Positions 1 through 8,934 of a DNA stretch of 64,000 nucleotides are shown piece after piece. The first letter of the stretch is position 1, and every line of letters begins with the position of its first letter. Made by a program: the position numbers and the translations under genes. Source of the DNA: an uncultured Bacteroidales bacterium (lineage in GTDB: Bacteria > Bacteroidota > Bacteroidia > Bacteroidales > FEN-979); NCBI GenBank assembly GCA_903945175.1, contig CAJAUM010000008.1, positions 1 to 64,000 of the forward strand, in the 5' to 3' direction. The notes below the pieces were generated by a model that worked only from the letters and a program-made list of their open reading frames with translations, was not told the DNA's origin and made no database searches.

Positions 1-342
1 CCTGGCAGGAAGAGCAATAATATTTGCATTATTATGTTTTCTTGCTAATTCAGTAACTTGATCATTCCAGCATATGGCAGCTCTTATTCCCTTATATTTG
101 TTAGCAACAATAGCCATTCCATTGCCACTTCCGCATATCAGAATGCCATAATGATAGTCACCATTCTGTATGGCTTTCGACAAAGGATGAGCTGAATCAG
201 GATAATCCATACTCTCATCTGAAAAGGTACCAAAGTCACGAATTGTATATCCCTTTTCGACCAGGGTGCGTTTTATAAATTCCTTAGTTAAAAATCCGGC
301 ATGATCACTTCCGATAGCAATATATACGACACTTTCTGACAT
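1..342 (-). CDS. rpiB: Ribose-5-phosphate isomerase B (partial, N-terminal 114 residues)
   Basis: Interconverts ribose 5-phosphate and ribulose 5-phosphate in the non-oxidative pentose phosphate pathway (cytosolic, RpiB/LacAB family). The reverse strand from the ATG at 342 reads MSESVVYIAIGSDHAGF, then YPDSAHPLSKAI, then GILICGSGNGMAIVANK. The SDHAG phosphate-binding motif, the CGSGNGM loop with its catalytic Cys, and the following RAAICWND are RpiB hallmarks. The family is about 145 residues long, so roughly 30 C-terminal residues lie beyond the window edge. The gene diverges from nadA across an AT-rich gap and has a candidate -7 element 19 bases upstream of its ATG. Identification is firm; only the missing C-terminus is unseen. 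Confidence 0.93.
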   Translation of the reverse strand, partial: MSESVVYIAIGSDHAGFLTKEFIKRTLVEKGYTIRDFGTFSDESMDYPDSAHPLSKAIQNGDYHYGILICGSGNGMAIVANKYKGIRAAICWNDQVTELARKHNNANIIALPAR

Positions 343-360
343 TGTTAATACTTTATTTCA

Positions 361-368
361 CAAATATA
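361..368 (-). promoter_or_regulatory. Candidate Bacteroidota -7 element for rpiB
   Basis: On the minus strand this reads TATATTTG, an exact match to the Bacteroidota -7 consensus TAnnTTTG, 18 bases upstream of the rpiB start. No clear -33 TTTG is seen at the expected 19-21 base spacing, so this rests on the -7 element and its position only. Confidence 0.4.
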
Positions 369-470
369 ATTATAAACGAATCATTATGAATGAAAAAGAA
401 AATTGGTAACCAAATATTATCCTCAATATCAAATTATTAAATTTTTAACACTGATATGTTCACAACTGAT

Positions 471-478
471 TAATTTTG
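471..478 (+). promoter_or_regulatory. Possible -7 element upstream of nadA
   Basis: TAATTTTG matches TAnnTTTG, but it lies 370 bases upstream of nadA and has no clear -33 partner. In such AT-rich DNA a chance match is likely, so support is weak. Confidence 0.2.
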
Positions 479-848
479 TGCCTAACTATTAATAAAAAGT
501 AACGATAATCAAAATTTCTACAGAGAAAACTCTTTTCGATGCAGATAACAGGTTTTTTTAATCATATTTTAACAAAAACCAAATACCAAATTAGTATGTT
601 TTTTTCAACAATCATTCCTATTTTCTATTATGAACAATTTTATCAATTATTTAAATAACAATATTTTACGTAGTTTTTTTTGTTAATAATTTGTTAATCA
701 AATAACAAAAACATCATTTCAAAATTTTAGATCAAAAATAAATCAACAAAACTAACAGCAGTTATAATAAACATAAATAAATAAAGATCTATATATATTA
801 TTAAAACTCAATAAATCTTCAACTTTACCAAAATCAATGTAATTTCCG

Positions 849-1787
849 ATGAAGACAAAAGTATCAGAATATTTACCCAATAAAATAAAGAAACTAAAGA
901 AAGATAAAAATGCAGTTATATTGGCACATTATTATCAGATTCCGGAGATTCAGGATTTAGCCGATTTTGTTGGCGACAGCCTTGGATTATCTCAGAATGT
1001 GTTAAAGACCTCTGCTGATATCATTGTTTTCGCCGGGGTTCATTTTATGGCAGAAACAGCAAAAATACTGAATCCTGGAAAAAAAGTACTCATACCTGAT
1101 TTAAATGCAGGATGTTCTTTGGCGGACTCATGTCCGCCAGATAAATTCAGAAATTTCAAGAAAAAATATCCTGATCATGTTGTGATTTCTTATATAAACT
1201 GTTCTGCCCAAATCAAAACGATGTCGGATGTAATATGTACCTCCAGTAATGCAGTTAAAATTGTTGATTCCTTTCCTGAAAATCAGAAGATAATTTTTGC
1301 TCCAGATAAAAACTTAGGAGGTTATATCAATGCTATAACTGGTCGTAACATGGTTTTATGGGATGGAAGTTGTGAAGTTCACGATGTCATTAAATCAGAA
1401 GCTGTTATTAATTTAAAAGCTAAAAACCCAGATGCAATGGTGATTGCACATCCTGAATGTAAGGCTGTTATACTTCAACTTGCTGATTTTATAGGCTCTA
1501 CAACGGCATTGCTAAATTTCACCCTGAAAAGTAAAGCAAAAAAATTTATTGTTGCAACAGAAACAGGAATTCTTCATCAAATGAAAAAGGTTTCACCAGA
1601 GAAGGAATTTTTAATTGTACCATCCGACGAAACCTGTTCGTGTAATGATTGTCCGTATATGAAAATGAATACATTGGAGAAATTGTATCTTTGTCTAAAC
1701 AATGAACAACCTGAATTAAAGTTATCGAAAAGCGTTATCGATAAGGCAAAGAAACCTATCTTGCGGATGCTGGAGTTATCTCAATAA
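849..1787 (+). CDS. nadA: Quinolinate synthase A
   Basis: Condenses iminoaspartate with dihydroxyacetone phosphate to quinolinate, the second step of de novo NAD synthesis, using a [4Fe-4S] cluster. Three cysteines correspond to the cluster ligands of the family: Cys89 (NAGCSLADSC), Cys175 (WDGSCEVHD) and Cys268 at the end of a CSCNDCPYMKMN segment. Other family blocks are AHYYQIPEIQD near residue 26, MAETAKILNP near 67, SYINCSAQIK near 114 and HPEC near 201. At 312 residues it is a typical length for the shorter NadA proteins. nadB and nadC are not in this window. Its codons are markedly more AT-rich than those of genes further right. Confidence 0.96.
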   Translation: MKTKVSEYLPNKIKKLKKDKNAVILAHYYQIPEIQDLADFVGDSLGLSQNVLKTSADIIVFAGVHFMAETAKILNPGKKVLIPDLNAGCSLADSCPPDKFRNFKKKYPDHVVISYINCSAQIKTMSDVICTSSNAVKIVDSFPENQKIIFAPDKNLGGYINAITGRNMVLWDGSCEVHDVIKSEAVINLKAKNPDAMVIAHPECKAVILQLADFIGSTTALLNFTLKSKAKKFIVATETGILHQMKKVSPEKEFLIVPSDETCSCNDCPYMKMNTLEKLYLCLNNEQPELKLSKSVIDKAKKPILRMLELSQ

Positions 1788-1802
1788 ACCCTGATAATCG
1801 TC

Positions 1803-3371
1803 ATGAAACCAGATTTTGAACTTTATAATTTTCGGTTTATACTTTTTTTTTCATTTCTATGCTGTTTTGCAGGGGGTTATTCACAGGATTCACTTCAAAA
1901 AGAGGGATATTCCAAATATTATTATCCGAATGGCAAGATTTCAAGTGAAGGAACTTTAAAAGATGGAAAACCTGACGGTTACTGGAAATCATATAATGAA
2001 AGCGGATCAATTAAATCGGAGGGGAACAGGAAAAATTTTGAATTAGACAGTTTGTGGAAGTTTTACAACCAGGATGGAAAATTGTTACTCGAAATTTTTT
2101 ACAAGTCGGGGAAAAAGAATGGATTGAAAACCAGTTATCTTGATAAAGAGACGGTTAGAGAGAATTTCCGCAATGATATAAAAGAGGGATATACGAGATA
2201 TTTTTATCGTGAAGGAAAAATAAAACAGGAAATACCCTTCATCAAGGGGCTGGAACAGGGTTTTGGCAAAGAATATGGTACTGATGGGACCATTATCACA
2301 TTAACCGAATACAAAAAGGGTTTTATTGTTGACAGGTTGCGGATCAACAGGAGGGATGGTCAGGGAAGGAAACAGGGCCGCTGGTATTCTTTTTATGAGA
2401 ATGGTAACCTTAAAACAGAAGTTACCTACAAAGACGACATGAAAAACGGGTATCTAAAGGAATATTCTGAAAGTGGAGATTTATTGAAGATTTCAAAATT
2501 TGTGGATGATGTTATTCAGCCTGAGGCAGAAGAGATACAAAAGCTGGAAGTACAGAATGAATATTATCCAAATGGAAAGATAAAAATCAGTGCCATGTTC
2601 CGGAATGGTGTCCCTGAAGGGCTGAAAAGAGAGTACACAGCGGAAGGCAATCTTGAAAAAGCGTACCTTTACAAAAATGGGGTGATCATCGGTGAGGGGA
2701 TTGTGAAGGAGGATGGCAATCGTGACGGGCAATGGAAAGATTTTTACTCGGATGGTTCGCTTCAGGCTGAGGGAATTTATGACAATGGCAAACAAATCGG
2801 CGAGTGGAAATATTATCATCTCAACGGCAAGCTTGAGCAGACGGGAAAGTTCAACAAGCAGGGAAAGTTCGAGGGCAAATGGAAATGGTATTTTGACAAT
2901 AGCAAGCTGCTCAAGGAGGAAAATTACCGAAACGGACTGAAAGATGGCATGTCAACAGCGTATGATGAAACGGGCAAGGTGATAGAAGAGGGTGAGTTTG
3001 TAGATGGCAACGAAGACGGCCCCTGGTTTGAACAGATTGGCGATACCTATACCCGGGGTACATATCGTGACGGATTGCGGAATGGAAAGTGGTACAATTT
3101 TTATCTCAATAGCGACAGCCTAAAAACCGACAGCCTATGCTATTTTAAAGGAAATTTTATCGAGGACAATCCTGACGGCAAGCACATCTATTACTGGGAA
3201 AATGGAAAGGTTAAAGACGAAGGTTCCTACGTGATGGGGAAGAAAGAGGGAGAGTGGTATAAATACAATTTTGACGGAACCCTGTTCATGATCATATCTT
3301 ATAAGCAGGGGGTTGAAACCCGTTATGATGGCGTAAAGATTAAACCGGCGTATGAAAAGGAGGAGGATTAA
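1803..3371 (+). CDS. Exported MORN/YwqK-type repeat protein
   Basis: A 522-residue protein built almost entirely of short repeats of the form YYPNGKI-x-x-EG-x-x-x-x-G-x-x-DG-x-W-x-x-Y, the MORN-like variant (COG2849, often labelled 'YwqK family antitoxin'). Residues 10-27 are hydrophobic and end in GGYSQ, a plausible type I signal peptide, so the repeats probably lie in the periplasm or on the outer membrane. At least a dozen repeat units can be counted. It starts 15 bases after nadA, and its stop codon is directly followed by the ATG of the pseudouridine synthase gene, so it is probably co-transcribed. The function of such proteins in Bacteroidota is not established; the antitoxin label is not supported here because no toxin gene is adjacent. 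Confidence 0.8.
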   Translation: MKPDFELYNFRFILFFSFLCCFAGGYSQDSLQKEGYSKYYYPNGKISSEGTLKDGKPDGYWKSYNESGSIKSEGNRKNFELDSLWKFYNQDGKLLLEIFYKSGKKNGLKTSYLDKETVRENFRNDIKEGYTRYFYREGKIKQEIPFIKGLEQGFGKEYGTDGTIITLTEYKKGFIVDRLRINRRDGQGRKQGRWYSFYENGNLKTEVTYKDDMKNGYLKEYSESGDLLKISKFVDDVIQPEAEEIQKLEVQNEYYPNGKIKISAMFRNGVPEGLKREYTAEGNLEKAYLYKNGVIIGEGIVKEDGNRDGQWKDFYSDGSLQAEGIYDNGKQIGEWKYYHLNGKLEQTGKFNKQGKFEGKWKWYFDNSKLLKEENYRNGLKDGMSTAYDETGKVIEEGEFVDGNEDGPWFEQIGDTYTRGTYRDGLRNGKWYNFYLNSDSLKTDSLCYFKGNFIEDNPDGKHIYYWENGKVKDEGSYVMGKKEGEWYKYNFDGTLFMIISYKQGVETRYDGVKIKPAYEKEED

Positions 3372-4262
3372 ATGAAGACAGAAAGACCAAAAAGGCCCGA
3401 AAAACCGGGTAAACAAGACAGGCCTGAAAAATCGGCAAAATATGAAAAGGTGATTAAGCTTGACAGGTCCAACCTGCCGGAGCGTACAACCAAGCCCAAA
3501 AAGATTATCAGGCGTGGAGAGAAGAGCGCTGATTCGGATTCAATAAGGCTTAACAAGTATATTTCCAATTCGGGGGTTTGCTCTCGCCGTGAAGCCGATA
3601 AGCTCATCGAAGCCGGTGTAGTTTCGGTAAACGGTAAAGTTGTGACAGAATTGGGTACCAAAGTTGGGCCTGGAGATAAAGTTCAGTATGGCGATCAGAC
3701 CATTAACCGTGAAAAACCAAGATATGTATTGCTAAACAAACCCAAGGGGTATATCACTACGGCTGATGATCCTGAAAAACGCAAAACGGTGATGAGTCTT
3801 GTTGCGGGTGCCTGCAAGGAGCGTATTTATCCAGTTGGCAGACTCGACCGAAACACCACAGGGTTGCTCCTGTTTACCAACGACGGGATGATTGCAAAGA
3901 AACTTACGCATCCCAGGTATGGGATCAAGAAAATCTATCATGTTGAGATCGATCAAAATCTGACCAGGGTTGATTTTGTAAAAATCCAGGAGGGTTTTAA
4001 ACTTGATGATGAAATGGTTCATGTTGACAGCATTGAGTATATCGGTGACGGGAAGGATAAAAAGCAGATTGGTCTTGAATTACATTCGGGACAAAACCGC
4101 GTTGTCAGGCGTATTTTTGAACATTTTGAACACAAGGTTTTGAGGCTTGACCGAGTTTATTATGCTGGTCTCACCAAAAAGAATTTACCGCGTGGCCATT
4201 GGCGTTTTCTTGAAGAACAGGAGATAAACATGCTTAAAATGATCAGTTCAAATATCGGATAA
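3372..4262 (+). CDS. rRNA pseudouridine synthase, RsuA/RluB family, with basic N-terminal tail
   Basis: Isomerises a specific uridine in rRNA to pseudouridine. Residues 1-55 form a Lys/Arg/Pro-rich, probably disordered tail. Residues 58-110 are an S4 RNA-binding domain (RLNKYISNSGVCSRREADKLI). The catalytic domain carries GRLDRNTTGLLLFTNDG with the nucleophile Asp159, preceded by LNKPKGYITT. The end of the protein, VVRRIFEHF then LRLDRVYYAG, is typical of RluB-like enzymes. RluB (23S U2605) is the best guess but RluE, RluF and RsuA share these motifs. The ATG abuts the stop of the upstream repeat protein (TAAATG), which suggests translational coupling. Confidence 0.9.
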   Translation: MKTERPKRPEKPGKQDRPEKSAKYEKVIKLDRSNLPERTTKPKKIIRRGEKSADSDSIRLNKYISNSGVCSRREADKLIEAGVVSVNGKVVTELGTKVGPGDKVQYGDQTINREKPRYVLLNKPKGYITTADDPEKRKTVMSLVAGACKERIYPVGRLDRNTTGLLLFTNDGMIAKKLTHPRYGIKKIYHVEIDQNLTRVDFVKIQEGFKLDDEMVHVDSIEYIGDGKDKKQIGLELHSGQNRVVRRIFEHFEHKVLRLDRVYYAGLTKKNLPRGHWRFLEEQEINMLKMISSNIG

Positions 4263-4265
4263 TTT

Positions 4266-5099
4266 ATGAATCCAATAAGTATTTATATTGTTGAAGACGA
4301 ATTACTTATTTCGGCAAGTTTAAAATCTCAGCTTCAACAATTTGGCTATGAGGTTCGTGGTTCAGCCATGAGTGGAGAGATTTGCCTTGAAGAGATTGCG
4401 GAACTATCCCGGCAGGGAAGGGAACCCGAAATAGTGTTGATGGATATTCATCTTCGGGGTGAAATGGATGGCATTGAAACCGCCAAAAAGATGAATGAAA
4501 AATTCAATTGTGCCATCATCTTTCTAACAGGTCAAAGTTCGAAGGAGGTTTATGAACGTTCATTCAAAATCAAACCTTTTGGCTATCTTCTGAAGCCTAT
4601 AGACATGGAACAGACTAAAATGACCGTAGAAATTGCATCATATCAGAGAAATCTTGAAATCGAAAACAATCTCTACCAAAAAGATCTTGAAGCGTTGCTT
4701 GAAAAGCGGTCTCAGGAAAACAAGGAGTTGATTTCCATGTACCAGAGCATTGTCGATAATTCACTGTTGGGACTGGCCATCATGCAGGATGAGAAGTTCG
4801 TATTTGTAAACAAGCGGTTTGCAGAAATTTTTGGTTTTATCCATGAGGAATTTCACTTTTTTTCGATCAAAGATGTAGTTGGTTTATTGCACCCGGAGGA
4901 TAAAGGGAAGATAGTTCTCTTATCAAAGGCCTCATTGGACTACACCGATGATCCACAAACCACCTGTGTGAGGATTTTAACCAAGGATAATCGGGTAAGA
5001 CATTTTGAAACTGCCTTAAAGCCCATTGTTTATAAAGGCAAACCTGCGCTTCATCAAACTTTCTTGGATATCACAGATTATTGCTCCAGAAATTCATAA
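4266..5099 (+). CDS. Response regulator with REC and PAS domains
   Basis: A 277-residue signalling protein. The REC domain (residues 3-125) has the acidic pair Glu10/Asp11, the phosphoacceptor Asp60 in VLMDIHLRG, Thr88 in FLTGQ and Lys110 in LLKPID. A helical linker (125-155) leads to a PAS domain (about 160-277) beginning MYQSIVDNSLLGLAI. There is no kinase, DNA-binding or cyclase output domain, so it may act through protein contacts. It starts four bases after the pseudouridine synthase stop. The REC part has the same key residue numbering (60, 88, 110) as the regulator at 49882, so the two are probably paralogues. Confidence 0.88.
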   Translation: MNPISIYIVEDELLISASLKSQLQQFGYEVRGSAMSGEICLEEIAELSRQGREPEIVLMDIHLRGEMDGIETAKKMNEKFNCAIIFLTGQSSKEVYERSFKIKPFGYLLKPIDMEQTKMTVEIASYQRNLEIENNLYQKDLEALLEKRSQENKELISMYQSIVDNSLLGLAIMQDEKFVFVNKRFAEIFGFIHEEFHFFSIKDVVGLLHPEDKGKIVLLSKASLDYTDDPQTTCVRILTKDNRVRHFETALKPIVYKGKPALHQTFLDITDYCSRNS

Positions 5100-5101
5100 T
5101 T

Positions 5102-7048
5102 ATGAGAAAGCTGTTTTTATTGTTTTTTGCCGGGCTTTTTTCTCCTGTCCTGGCCCAAGTTTCCATTCAGGAACTTGCAAAAAATGGGGGAGATGCTAAA
5201 ACATTTCCAAGCCACGATGCATTGATCATATTCGACAGTACGCTGGTTGATATGCAGGAAACAGGCCTCACCTATGTTGTCAATCACACACTTACAAAGG
5301 CCTTGACCACTCATGGAGCGCTGGAGCTCAGTATTGTAAAATATGGGTATGACCCGCTTTCGGCTTTTGTTGAAATTAAAAAAGCGGTTGTTTATAAGAA
5401 CGACGGCCGGATCATTGACCTCGATGTTCAAAAGGCGTTTGATTATCCTGCTCCGGCACGAGCCATCTATTGGGGTGCAAGGGAAAAGATGCTTGAAATC
5501 GGCCTGCTTGAACCCGGAGATGCCGTGGAGGTGGTCATGTTCAGAAAGGGGTTTACCTATGCGCTTTTAACTTCCGATGATGATGAAAAATACATTCCGC
5601 CCATGAAGGGGCAATTCTATGACATTGTCGAGTTTTTCAGCACCAATCCAATCAGAGATAAGGTATACCAGGTAAAAGTTCCCAAGAATAAACCACTGCA
5701 GTACCAGTTTTATAATGGCGAGGCACAGTCTTCATGCTGGTTTTCCGATGACAAAATTATTTATTCTTTCAGCAAAAAGGACATTTTGCCGCTAAAGAAT
5801 GAATCACGCATGGTGGCCATGGTTGATGTGGCTCCAAAATTATTGGTATCCACAACCAGCAAGTGGAATGAAAAGTCAACCTGGTTCTTGAAGGTCAACG
5901 AGGATTTTGGCAGTTTTACTTCCACCAAAGAGATAAAAGAGAAGGTGGACGAGATACTGAAAGGCGCCAAAGACGAAATGGATTCTGTCTCCCGGCTTAC
6001 GCATTGGTGTGCTGATGAAATCCGTTATTCGGGGATTTCCATGGGTTGTGGCGAGGGGTTTACCCTGCACAAAGGGGACATGACTTTTACTGACCGCTGT
6101 GGGGTATGCAAAGATAAAGCCGGTATACTGATCACCATGTTGCGGGCAGCAGGTTTCGAATCATATCCCGCCATGACCATGGCCGGATCGCGCATTGATT
6201 ATATTCCTGCCGACCAGTTTAACCATTGCGTGACTGTTGTAAAGTTGCGTGATGGAAAGTATCATTTACTCGACCCGACCTGGGTGCCATTTGTTCGTGA
6301 ATTGTGGTCGAGTGCGGAACAGCAGCAGCAATACCTGATGGGGGTTCCGGAAGGTGCTGACCTGGCAACAACCCCTATTTCTGATCCAGAAAATCACTTC
6401 ATAAAAATTGATGGTGACTCGGAAATAGGGAACGGGGGAACCCTTTCCGGCCACATCACTATTTCGGGAGAAGGGCAATCGGATGCAGCCATCCGCGGTT
6501 TATTCAAGAATTCAAGCAAAACAGCCTGGTTTCAGAATGTAGAACGGGAATTGCTCAGGTTATGGCCACAGGCAACGGTGACCCAGGTAACATATTCAGA
6601 GCCCCTGGATTATCAAAAATCCAATATCTGGATTACTATCGAATATACCATTCCCGAATTTGCAATGGTTTCGGGAACCACGATGATCTTCACCCCACTT
6701 TCGGCAGGAGGGATCTTCAAATCTTTTCAGTCTCATTTATCATTTGATACCGGGTTAAGGGAGCGCAAATATCCATTCAGGGACCGTTGTTCTAGAAAAG
6801 TCGAAATCAAAGAATCCATAAAACTTCCTTATATCAAGAAGATCATCAGAATACCTGAATCAATTTCAAAATCCGGCGAAGCGGCCTCTTACCAGGGCGG
6901 GTATGTTATCTCAGACGGAATGATCGTCTTTTCGGGAACATCGGTTTTCAGCAAGAGACAATATGATCCGCAGGACTGGCCACAATTCAAAGCTGCTGTT
7001 GATGCACAAAACAGATTTTCCGGACAGTCGGTCATGGTTGAGTTATAA
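5102..7048 (+). CDS. Exported DUF3857 protein with intact transglutaminase-like domain
   Basis: A 648-residue protein with signal peptide (MRKLFLLFFAGLFSPVLAQ). I chose the ATG at 5102, three bases after the preceding stop; an in-frame ATG at 5081 would put seven extra residues before the signal peptide. Residues 50-250 form a DUF3857 beta domain. Residues 280-400 are a transglutaminase-like domain with the triad Cys336 (CGVCKDKAG), His375 (DQFNHCVTV) and Asp391 (HLLDPTW). The remaining C-terminal part is beta-rich. In Bacteroidota such proteins are envelope-associated, but their substrates are not defined. The gene is followed 31 bases later by a paralogue lacking the triad, and the pair probably works together. 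Confidence 0.85.
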   Translation: MRKLFLLFFAGLFSPVLAQVSIQELAKNGGDAKTFPSHDALIIFDSTLVDMQETGLTYVVNHTLTKALTTHGALELSIVKYGYDPLSAFVEIKKAVVYKNDGRIIDLDVQKAFDYPAPARAIYWGAREKMLEIGLLEPGDAVEVVMFRKGFTYALLTSDDDEKYIPPMKGQFYDIVEFFSTNPIRDKVYQVKVPKNKPLQYQFYNGEAQSSCWFSDDKIIYSFSKKDILPLKNESRMVAMVDVAPKLLVSTTSKWNEKSTWFLKVNEDFGSFTSTKEIKEKVDEILKGAKDEMDSVSRLTHWCADEIRYSGISMGCGEGFTLHKGDMTFTDRCGVCKDKAGILITMLRAAGFESYPAMTMAGSRIDYIPADQFNHCVTVVKLRDGKYHLLDPTWVPFVRELWSSAEQQQQYLMGVPEGADLATTPISDPENHFIKIDGDSEIGNGGTLSGHITISGEGQSDAAIRGLFKNSSKTAWFQNVERELLRLWPQATVTQVTYSEPLDYQKSNIWITIEYTIPEFAMVSGTTMIFTPLSAGGIFKSFQSHLSFDTGLRERKYPFRDRCSRKVEIKESIKLPYIKKIIRIPESISKSGEAASYQGGYVISDGMIVFSGTSVFSKRQYDPQDWPQFKAAVDAQNRFSGQSVMVEL

Positions 7049-7079
7049 ATATAAATTCCCTTTGAAATAAAGTGCTTTT

Positions 7080-8912
7080 ATGAAAACAAGTTATCTGATT
7101 TCCTTCTTCTTTTGTTGCCTGATTTTCGACTCTTTTCATCTCAATGCCCAGGACGAAAAACATGATGCAGGGTATCGTTCCATAATCAAGGAATACACCC
7201 TGAATCCCGACGGAAGTGCAGATTACCGATATATTAAAGAGCAAAAGCTTCATACCTACCGGGCCTTTCACAACCTTTACGGCGAAACCTTTGTAGTGTA
7301 CAATCCAACATTCCAAAAATTAAAAATCAATGAGGTTTACACGGTGATGGCCGACGGTAAAAAAATCATTGCTCCCCCGAATGCTTTTAACGAAGTACTT
7401 CCCGGATATGCGGCCAATGCCCCGGCTTACAATTCGTTGCGTGAAATGGTGATCACACATACCGGACTTGAGCGCAAGGCCACCATCAATCTGGATTACC
7501 AGATTCATACTGAAAAAGGGTATATTCCTGCACTGATGGGTAATGAATTATTGGCTGAAAACGAACCCATAGAGACCATGGAAATCCGCGTCCGGATTCC
7601 TGTGGGGCAAAACCTATATTATAAGTTGTTTAATGCTGAATGTCTGCCCGAAAAGCGTATTGAAGGGGGCTACCAGGTTTATATATGGAAACTGACAGAA
7701 TTGCCGGCCATTTTGGTCGAAGAGGCGCAACAGGGCCTCAATGAGCGTTATCCCAGGCTTGTTTTCAGCACTTCTGATGACCTGGAAAAGGTACGTGCGT
7801 TTTTGACAAATCAGCCAGCGTTCCGTTTTTTTATTACCGGCCAGATGAAAAATGAAACCGACAACCTGATGACAGGTAAAGGGGATAAATTCGAACAAGC
7901 GCTGAAAATGCAAGAACGGGTTGTAGATGACATGCGCCTGTACCCCATCCCATTGCGGGTGGGTTTGTATCAATGCCGGACGCCCGAACAGATATGGAGC
8001 AGCAATGGGGGAACGCTGGTTGAAAAGGCTGTTTTGTTCGCATCGTTACTAAAATCGGCTGGATTAAATGCCAATGTTGTTGGCATTGTAAGAACGGCCT
8101 TTACTGACGATCATATTGCCACACTGGCCGATATAGAAGATTTTGCGGTGCAGGTAGAATTTAAAGACAGGGGAACCTGGTATTTTTCCTTAACCGGATT
8201 AAATGGAATTAACCTGAAATATACACTTCCGGGTCGATCGTTTATTGTTTTAAAGCCAGAAGAAAAGGTTTCGCTGATCAAAGCGGAAACTCCAACACAA
8301 ATGGTGAATGTAAGTGGAAAATTCATCGTATCCTCAGATCCCAAACTAACAGGAGAGATTTCAATTCGTTTTGATGGAAGCGTTTATCCATATGCCAGCC
8401 TGTTACGCGACAAGAATAAAATTAAGAACTCCCTTTCCGGAGGGTTGATCGGCAATGACACAAATAATTTGAAATCCAGCGCATTGAATACGGAGAATGG
8501 ATTTCAGACCTTTATTGCTCAAAGTGATAAACCATTCAGGAAAGATTCGAATTTGTATTATTTTACATTGCCCGTGGTCATTTCGGGGATTGACAGCTGG
8601 GGGATCAGGACCCTTTCGAAACAACGGGTAAGTCCCTATGAAATTCCTGCATTGGCCGAAGAGGGGTATTCCTATACCTTGACCTTACCGGCTAACATGC
8701 GCCTATTCACTCCTCAAAAAAAACAGGTTATCAATAACAAGGCAGGTACCTTTACATGGGAGGTGAGCTTAGGCGGAGGAAAGGTGACGGTGACACGCCA
8801 GATGAAATTCAACGATCGGATATTCAGCCCTTCAAACTATAATGATTTTAAAATCATTATGGATTACTGGAACAATCCCTGGTACCGTCAAATTATTTTC
8901 ATATCAGAATAA
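7080..8912 (+). CDS. Exported DUF3857 protein with degenerate transglutaminase-like domain
   Basis: A 610-residue paralogue of the upstream protein, starting with a signal peptide that ends near FHLNAQ. The N-terminal DUF3857 domain begins SIIKEYTLNPDGSADYRY. The transglutaminase-like fold is still visible: GGTLVEKAVLFASLLKSAGL (residues 310-329) aligns with the active-site helix CGVCKDKAGILITMLRAAGF of its neighbour, but Leu313 stands where the catalytic Cys should be. The His segment is replaced by EDFAVQVEF and the Asp segment by WYFSLTG. It is therefore probably a non-catalytic partner or binding protein. Convergent with dnaG, with only 22 bases between the stops. Confidence 0.82.
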   Translation: MKTSYLISFFFCCLIFDSFHLNAQDEKHDAGYRSIIKEYTLNPDGSADYRYIKEQKLHTYRAFHNLYGETFVVYNPTFQKLKINEVYTVMADGKKIIAPPNAFNEVLPGYAANAPAYNSLREMVITHTGLERKATINLDYQIHTEKGYIPALMGNELLAENEPIETMEIRVRIPVGQNLYYKLFNAECLPEKRIEGGYQVYIWKLTELPAILVEEAQQGLNERYPRLVFSTSDDLEKVRAFLTNQPAFRFFITGQMKNETDNLMTGKGDKFEQALKMQERVVDDMRLYPIPLRVGLYQCRTPEQIWSSNGGTLVEKAVLFASLLKSAGLNANVVGIVRTAFTDDHIATLADIEDFAVQVEFKDRGTWYFSLTGLNGINLKYTLPGRSFIVLKPEEKVSLIKAETPTQMVNVSGKFIVSSDPKLTGEISIRFDGSVYPYASLLRDKNKIKNSLSGGLIGNDTNNLKSSALNTENGFQTFIAQSDKPFRKDSNLYYFTLPVVISGIDSWGIRTLSKQRVSPYEIPALAEEGYSYTLTLPANMRLFTPQKKQVINNKAGTFTWEVSLGGGKVTVTRQMKFNDRIFSPSNYNDFKIIMDYWNNPWYRQIIFISE

Positions 8913-8934
8913 CAGGAAAAATTACAGGTGTGTA

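Larger units (their letters stand above)
343..848. other. AT-rich intergenic region between divergent rpiB and nadA
   Basis: About 500 bases without a convincing gene, very rich in A and T, with many short A and T runs. It must hold the promoters of the two divergent flanking genes. TATATTTG near rpiB (minus strand) and TAATTTTG at 471-478 (plus strand) fit the -7 consensus. I see no stable hairpin, RNA gene or long repeat in it. Confidence 0.6.

Noticed and set aside
343-848. A riboswitch or small RNA in the rpiB-nadA gap
   Set aside because: The gap is AT-rich with no stable stem, no conserved aptamer core and no terminator-like hairpin that I could see.
1803-3371. Toxin-antitoxin system suggested by the YwqK label
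   Set aside because: The repeat protein has a signal peptide and no neighbouring toxin gene; the label comes from repeat similarity only.
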